Assembly (NCBI GenBank): GCA_030596465.1
Contig: JAUVJW010000055.1
Span: 1 to 8,840, forward strand
Reading direction: 5' to 3'
DNA: 8,840 nucleotides
Origin: Candidatus Fermentibacteraceae bacterium
GTDB lineage: Bacteria > Fermentibacterota > Fermentibacteria > Fermentibacterales > JCC-6
Of this stretch, positions 5,628-8,840 are shown in pieces. The translations under genes and the position numbers were made by a program. The notes under the pieces were generated by a model, which ran no database searches, had not been told where the DNA came from, and saw only the letters and a program-made list of their open reading frames with translations. The stretch's first letter is position 1; each line of letters opens with the position of its first letter.

Positions 5628-6391
5628 TTAATTACCATTCCAGAAAAATATCCTACAACCTCATCGGTTCCCGCTCCCGCGTCGGCAGATGTAGAATAAT
5701 GAAGTTCAATCGCTCTTTCCGCATTTCTGAGCCCGGCAATATAAAGCAGTGTTCGAACAGCCGCTCTTCCACAGGCCTCAAGACTATCTGTAATTCTTTT
5801 CGGGTCAAGGGTCAGGAATGCGTTTATCACCAGTCTGTCAAGTTGTTCCGCCACTTTGAGAGGATAAAAATGAGAGAGATCGCTCGACGCAACAATGAAG
5901 GCATCAGGAGCAAATTGTTGTATGAGTCCGGCAACCTTCCGACAATCCGGATCAATACCAAGAACTATGGGAACAATCTCAGCCTCAGGCCACTTGATCT
6001 GTATGAATGGAACCATTACCTCAAGACTGTGTTCGTTGAAAACAACGGTTTCCATTCCAGAAGCCAGACCACTGACAACTTCCCTGTTCAAGGGACACAT
6101 TCCCAGAGGAGTTTCCATGAAATCAGTATCAAACACGGTTTCACCCCTGAAGGGAAATCTGTGACTGGGAGCAATTATTACAACTGTGGATACACTGTCC
6201 GGCGCACTGGCAAACCCGTAGCCGGCTGTTTTACCCGAGTAGACATATCCTGCGTGAGGAACTACCATACCCATGGCATCTTTCATTGGTTCACAAGAGT
6301 TATCCAGAAACCGATTCACCATAACCTTAAGGGCAAGAGGATCCGCCGGATAGAATGATCCGGCAAAACCGGGCTTCAGTACATTACCCAA
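5624..6391 (-). CDS. amrB: MEMO-domain protein (AmmeMemoRadiSam system protein B), TTG start
   Basis: The product is 255 aa. Start choice: TTG at 6391 has GGAGG (6398-6402) exactly 6 nt upstream and gives a start 9 residues before the family's AGSFYPADP (10-18). A further in-frame TTG at 6433 would add 14 unrelated residues inside dapB and has no clear ribosome binding site. MEMO landmarks are all present: PHAGYVYSG (45-53), PSH (75-77), EHSLEVMVPF (120-129), SSDLSHF (169-175) and ACGRAA (206-211). His46, His77 and Cys207 align with human MEMO1 His49, His81 and Cys244, reported iron ligands, and Asp171/His174 line the same pocket. The fold resembles class III non-haem dioxygenases (LigB-like). 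The start lies 8 nt inside dapB and the stop overlaps amrA as ATGA. The role is probably redox or metal related; the substrate is unknown. Confidence 0.92.
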   Translation of the reverse strand: MGNVLKPGFAGSFYPADPLALKVMVNRFLDNSCEPMKDAMGMVVPHAGYVYSGKTAGYGFASAPDSVSTVVIIAPSHRFPFRGETVFDTDFMETPLGMCPLNREVVSGLASGMETVVFNEHSLEVMVPFIQIKWPEAEIVPIVLGIDPDCRKVAGLIQQFAPDAFIVASSDLSHFYPLKVAEQLDRLVINAFLTLDPKRITDSLEACGRAAVRTLLYIAGLRNAERAIELHYSTSADAGAGTDEVVGYFSGMVIK

Positions 6392-7079
6392 GCATGTCCT
6401 CCATACTGTACATTCCGGGAGTTTTACCTGCAATAAAATCAGCAGCGCGGATGGCTCCCAGGGCGAAAACTCTTCTGTCTGTGGCCAGATGACTGATGGT
6501 CAACCTCTCTCCTTCCCCGAGAAAATGAAGATGGTGTTCTCCTGTCACATCCCCACCCCGAACCGCATGTACTCCCACTGTACCGGTTTCTCTCTCTCCT
6601 GTATTGCCATGTCGCCCGTACACTTTATCTCCATCCCATATTTTCAGCAGAGAGAGAGCTGTACCGCTGGGGCTGTCTTTTTTTCTTCTGTGATGAAACT
6701 CAATCAACTCTCTGTCAAAACTGTCATCAAGCAAATCGGACGCGGTTTCCATAAGCTTACCCAGCACAAAAATTCCAACACTCATGTTGGATGAGTAAAA
6801 AACAGGACGGCTGGTTTTCCAGTTATTCAGGAGAATTCTTTCGCTCTCACCCAGACCTGTGGTTCCGGAAACAAGAGCGACATCTGTTCCCGCTATCAGT
6901 GTATTCAGACTGTTCCAGGCCGAAGGCAGGGAAAAGTCAATTACCACTTCTACAGAAGAACTCAGCGTAAGCTCATCACCTGCGTCAAATGTCTGAACCA
7001 GATCAAGTCTGCCGGGAGCCTCTTCGATAATAAGCCTGCCCATTCTTCCATCCGCCCCGAAAACGGCAACTTTTGTCAT
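6384..7079 (-). CDS. dapB: 4-hydroxy-tetrahydrodipicolinate reductase
   Basis: DapB reduces the DapA product with NAD(P)H in the cytoplasm, the second committed step of lysine/diaminopimelate synthesis. The 231-aa protein has the Rossmann loop VFGADGRMG (6-14), SGTTG (71-75), SNMSVG (97-102) and the signature EFHHRRKKDSPSGTA (127-141), in which His129 and Lys133 match E. coli catalytic His159 and Lys163. RGGDVTGEHHLHF (174-186) is in the C-terminal domain. It is about 40 residues shorter than the E. coli enzyme (273 aa), mainly because the stretch after the second Rossmann strand goes from FDAGDE (31-36) almost directly to VVIDFS (45-50); this compact form occurs in several phyla. Asp32 with no following Arg suggests NADH may be accepted as well as or better than NADPH (inference). 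The start overlaps the dapA stop as ATGA, and the 3' end contains the amrB start. Confidence 0.96.
   Translation of the reverse strand: MTKVAVFGADGRMGRLIIEEAPGRLDLVQTFDAGDELTLSSSVEVVIDFSLPSAWNSLNTLIAGTDVALVSGTTGLGESERILLNNWKTSRPVFYSSNMSVGIFVLGKLMETASDLLDDSFDRELIEFHHRRKKDSPSGTALSLLKIWDGDKVYGRHGNTGERETGTVGVHAVRGGDVTGEHHLHFLGEGERLTISHLATDRRVFALGAIRAADFIAGKTPGMYSMEDMLG
6398..6402 (-). promoter_or_regulatory. Ribosome binding site that fixes the amrB TTG start
   Basis: On the minus strand GGAGG lies within the last codons of dapB, 6 nt before TTG 6391. It is the only strong Shine-Dalgarno match near the beginning of the MEMO homology and decides a non-ATG start. Confidence 0.75.
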
Positions 7080-7948
7080 ACAGGCTCCATTAGTTCAAGA
7101 ACGCCCCTGAGAATATGTGAACTCTCCTCCATAAGAGGAACCAGAGGTTCTCTGGGCATGTCACAGGCTATAATTTCCATTAGCTGAAGTGCCTTTTTTA
7201 CCGGAGACGGATTGCTCTCAATGAAAAGAACCTTGAAGAGAGGATAAAGAATCTCGTGCAGTTCTCTCGCCTCTGCCACTTCGCCGTTTAAACCCATCTG
7301 TATCATTCTGCTCACCATGGACGGCGCGACATTGGATGTAACGGAAACTACACCGGAACCGCCCATGAAAACCTGAGACAGGCACAGATGATCATCACCG
7401 CTCATGTATGCCATGGAAGACATGGCACGCAGCCGGGTAACCCGCTCAACACTGCCTGCGGCATCTTTCACCCCGATAATGTTCGGGTGTTCCCCAAGTC
7501 TGGCGATAGTTTCTATACTCATATTCGTACCGGTTCGCCCTGGAACATTATAGATAATAACCGGTTTCCGGCTGGCCTCGGCCACAGCGGTGTAGTGCGC
7601 AAGCTGGCCCTGGGCAGTAGGTTTGTTGTAATAGGGAGTGATTATCAGTACCGAGTCGACCCCTGTATTGCACACCGTTTCTGTAAAACTCACAGTAGAA
7701 GCAGTTGCATTGGTGCCTGTTCCCGCGATAACAGGAACTCTTCCGTTTGTTGAATCAAGGACAGTTTGGATAACCTCCAGCTTTTCCCGACCTGACAGGG
7801 TTGCCGGTTCACCGGTACACCCGCAGGCCAGCAAACCCTGAACCCCTGAAGAAATCTGGAACTCAACCAGTTTCCTCAGAGATTCATGGTCAACAAGCCC
7901 ATCCTTGAAGGGTGTAACCAGCGCGGTTACGGTTCCCTTCAGAACCAT
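7076..7948 (-). CDS. dapA: 4-hydroxy-tetrahydrodipicolinate synthase
   Basis: DapA condenses pyruvate with aspartate semialdehyde, the committed step to lysine/diaminopimelate. The 290-aa TIM barrel aligns with E. coli DapA without gaps through the active site: Lys161 (GVKDAAGS) forms the Schiff base, Tyr133 and Arg138 lie in IIYNVPGRTG, and Tyr107 in TPYYNKP. At the position of E. coli catalytic Thr44 there is Cys (GCTGE, 43-47), which is unusual. E. coli lysine-binding residues His53, His56 and Glu84 are Gly, Lys and Ser here, so feedback inhibition by lysine is probably weak or absent (inference). Other pyruvate-lyase family members are possible in principle, but a coupled dapB makes DapA by far the best call. 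AAGGAG lies 6 nt before ATG 7948, overlapping the slipin stop, and the stop overlaps dapB as ATGA. Confidence 0.95.
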   Translation of the reverse strand: MVLKGTVTALVTPFKDGLVDHESLRKLVEFQISSGVQGLLACGCTGEPATLSGREKLEVIQTVLDSTNGRVPVIAGTGTNATASTVSFTETVCNTGVDSVLIITPYYNKPTAQGQLAHYTAVAEASRKPVIIYNVPGRTGTNMSIETIARLGEHPNIIGVKDAAGSVERVTRLRAMSSMAYMSGDDHLCLSQVFMGGSGVVSVTSNVAPSMVSRMIQMGLNGEVAEARELHEILYPLFKVLFIESNPSPVKKALQLMEIIACDMPREPLVPLMEESSHILRGVLELMEPV

Positions 7949-7951
7949 CTG

Positions 7952-8710
7952 TTACTCCTTTAGCTTCTTGAGAAAGGGGGTAAGCAGATCCATCGGAATA
8001 GGGAATGCTATTGTGGAATTGTTCTCCACTGCTATGTCGGTAAGCGTCTGGAGATACCTGAGCTGAAGGGCTGATGAATGCTGATCAAGAATCTCCGCAG
8101 CCTTAGAGAGCTTCACAGATGCCTGAAGTTCAGCATCAGCACGGATAATCTTTGCCCTGCGATCTCGCTCTGCCTCTGCCTCCTTGGCCATCATTCTCTG
8201 CATGTCCTCTGGAAGATCAACATGCTTTACCTCAACCGTCGATACCTTGATACCCCATGGATCTGTCATTCTGTCAAGAATATCCTGAAGCTTGCCGTTT
8301 ATCTCATCTCTGTTCGCGAGCAGTTCATCAAGAGTTGCCTCACCCAGAACACTTCTAAGTGTGGTCTGGGCGAGCTGATTGGTAGCATACATGTAATTTG
8401 TAACCTCAAGAATCGCCCTTTTAGGATCAATAACACGGTAGTATGTAACAGCGTTTACCTTCACACTTACATTGTCTCTTGTAATAACATCCTGAGGGGG
8501 AATGTCCATTGTGATTACACGGAGATCCACCTTTTTCATTGAGTCAATAACAGGAAACACTAGAATAAGCCCCGGTCCCTTGATTCCTATAACCTTACCA
8601 AGTCGGAAAACTACACCTCTCTGGTATTCCTTCAACACTCTCAGCGAACTGAGGATGACAATAAAAAGAATAATACCAACAGGTATACAAATACCGATAA
8701 CTCCATGCAT
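7952..8710 (-). CDS. Slipin / SPFH-family (stomatin-like) membrane protein
   Basis: The product is 252 aa. Start choice: AAAGGAG (8716-8722) lies 5 nt before ATG 8710; an in-frame TTG at 8725 would place that site within the coding region. An N-terminal hydrophobic anchor (about 3-23) is followed by the SPFH/band-7 domain with slipin hallmarks: YQRGVVFRLGK (29-39), GLILVFPVID, TRDNVSVKVNAVTYYRV, TTLRSVLGEATLDELLANRD, and WGIKVSTVEVKHVDLPEDMQ. A charged Ala/Glu/Arg-rich coiled-coil follows (MAKEAEAERDRRAKIIRADA), then a C-terminal PIPMDLLTPFL. Slipins oligomerise at membranes, organise microdomains and partner with NfeD proteins, and the gene directly upstream is the tail of an nfeD. The stop is 3 nt from the dapA start. 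The link to lysine genes is by operon position only. Confidence 0.93.
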   Translation of the reverse strand: MHGVIGICIPVGIILFIVILSSLRVLKEYQRGVVFRLGKVIGIKGPGLILVFPVIDSMKKVDLRVITMDIPPQDVITRDNVSVKVNAVTYYRVIDPKRAILEVTNYMYATNQLAQTTLRSVLGEATLDELLANRDEINGKLQDILDRMTDPWGIKVSTVEVKHVDLPEDMQRMMAKEAEAERDRRAKIIRADAELQASVKLSKAAEILDQHSSALQLRYLQTLTDIAVENNSTIAFPIPMDLLTPFLKKLKE

Positions 8711-8711
8711 G

Positions 8712-8840
8712 CTAACTCCTTTCAAGCGGTTCGACTATCAGAATAAGATCATCCGGATCCACTCCTGTTACCTCTATTTCCAGGCCAACGGCAACATGTC
8801 CGGAAACGATCATCTTGCTCCACCATTGCTCTCCACGAAC
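8712..8840 (-). CDS. NfeD-family protein, C-terminal OB-fold portion (partial, 5' end outside window)
   Basis: The frame is open from the right edge to TAG at 8712-8714, giving the last 42 residues. They begin VRGEQWWSKM and run to VDPDDLILIVEPLERS. This fits the end of the NfeD C-terminal OB-like domain, where the pattern is V-x-G-x-x-W, then a G-x-x-V segment, then a final G-x-x-L-x-V-x-P-L strand. The stop is 1 nt before the slipin ATG, the standard nfeD-slipin arrangement. Whether the protein is the short form or carries the ClpP-like protease domain cannot be seen. The operon promoter must lie further right, outside the window. Confidence 0.75.
   Translation of the reverse strand, partial: VRGEQWWSKMIVSGHVAVGLEIEVTGVDPDDLILIVEPLERS

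Noticed and set aside
5699..6358. 219-codon plus-strand open frame
   Set aside because: It is fully antisense to amrB, has unlikely composition, lacks a ribosome binding site and shows no recognisable domain; a shadow of the MEMO gene.
6389..6433. Longer amrB start at TTG 6433
   Set aside because: Adds 14 residues unlike the MEMO family, overlaps dapB further and has no Shine-Dalgarno; TTG 6391 has GGAGG at 6 nt.
7388..7753. 121-codon plus-strand open frame
   Set aside because: Antisense to the dapA core, including its active-site codons; no independent support.
8078..8542. 154-codon plus-strand open frame
   Set aside because: Antisense to the slipin gene, which has all SPFH motifs; Cys/Leu-rich nonsense-like composition.
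1..8840. tRNA, rRNA, CRISPR array, insertion sequence, phage or defence genes
   Set aside because: No cloverleaf, regularly spaced repeats, transposase or integrase motifs, or toxin-antitoxin-like pairs were seen; the region reads as core chromosome.

Overview
The window looks like ordinary chromosomal DNA from a Gram-negative-type bacterium with moderate GC content. It holds two lipoproteins with type II signal peptides, several membrane-anchored envelope proteins, strong AGGAGG-type ribosome binding sites and tightly overlapped genes. I cannot place the organism firmly. The style of the extracytoplasmic proteins (Ig-like lipoprotein, GIN/DUF2807 solenoid, NHL-type propeller) would suit an FCB-group or neighbouring candidate phylum such as Fermentibacterota, but that is only an impression. 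I saw no mobile element, CRISPR array, tRNA or rRNA.

Layout. (1) Positions 1-910, minus strand: the N-terminal 303 codons of a zinc-ribbon / one-TM / NHL-like beta-propeller protein that runs off the left edge. (2) Positions 911-1115: a divergent intergenic region with candidate promoters and an inverted-repeat cluster. (3) Positions 1116-3631, plus strand: three separately spaced genes, namely a lipoprotein with a C-terminal Ig-like domain followed by a hairpin, a GNAT/FR47-like acetyltransferase, and a small membrane protein with a HEAGH (HExxH) metalloprotease-like motif. (4) Positions 3669-3711: an intrinsic terminator with a 12-bp stem and T6, facing left, which closes the long minus-strand operon. 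(5) Positions 3735-8840, minus strand: one gapless operon in the order nfeD (C-terminal part) - slipin (SPFH) - dapA - dapB - amrB (MEMO) - amrA (AMMECR1) - coiled-coil lipoprotein - two-TM DUF2807/GIN protein. Every junction is 0-3 nt apart or overlaps (ATGA, TAATG), so the genes are almost certainly co-transcribed and largely translationally coupled.

The operon joins four themes: a membrane-microdomain pair (NfeD/slipin), the first two committed steps of lysine/diaminopimelate synthesis (DapA, DapB), the poorly understood AmmeMemo pair without its radical-SAM partner in view, and an envelope pair of unknown role. DapA makes 4-hydroxy-tetrahydrodipicolinate and DapB reduces it, feeding lysine and, where diaminopimelate is used, peptidoglycan; this gives a loose cell-envelope theme. 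The points most worth a second look are the Cys at the catalytic Thr44 position of DapA, the AmmeMemo pair inside a lysine operon, the uncharacterised HEAGH membrane protein, and the coupled coiled-coil lipoprotein/GIN pair with its 12-bp tandem repeat.
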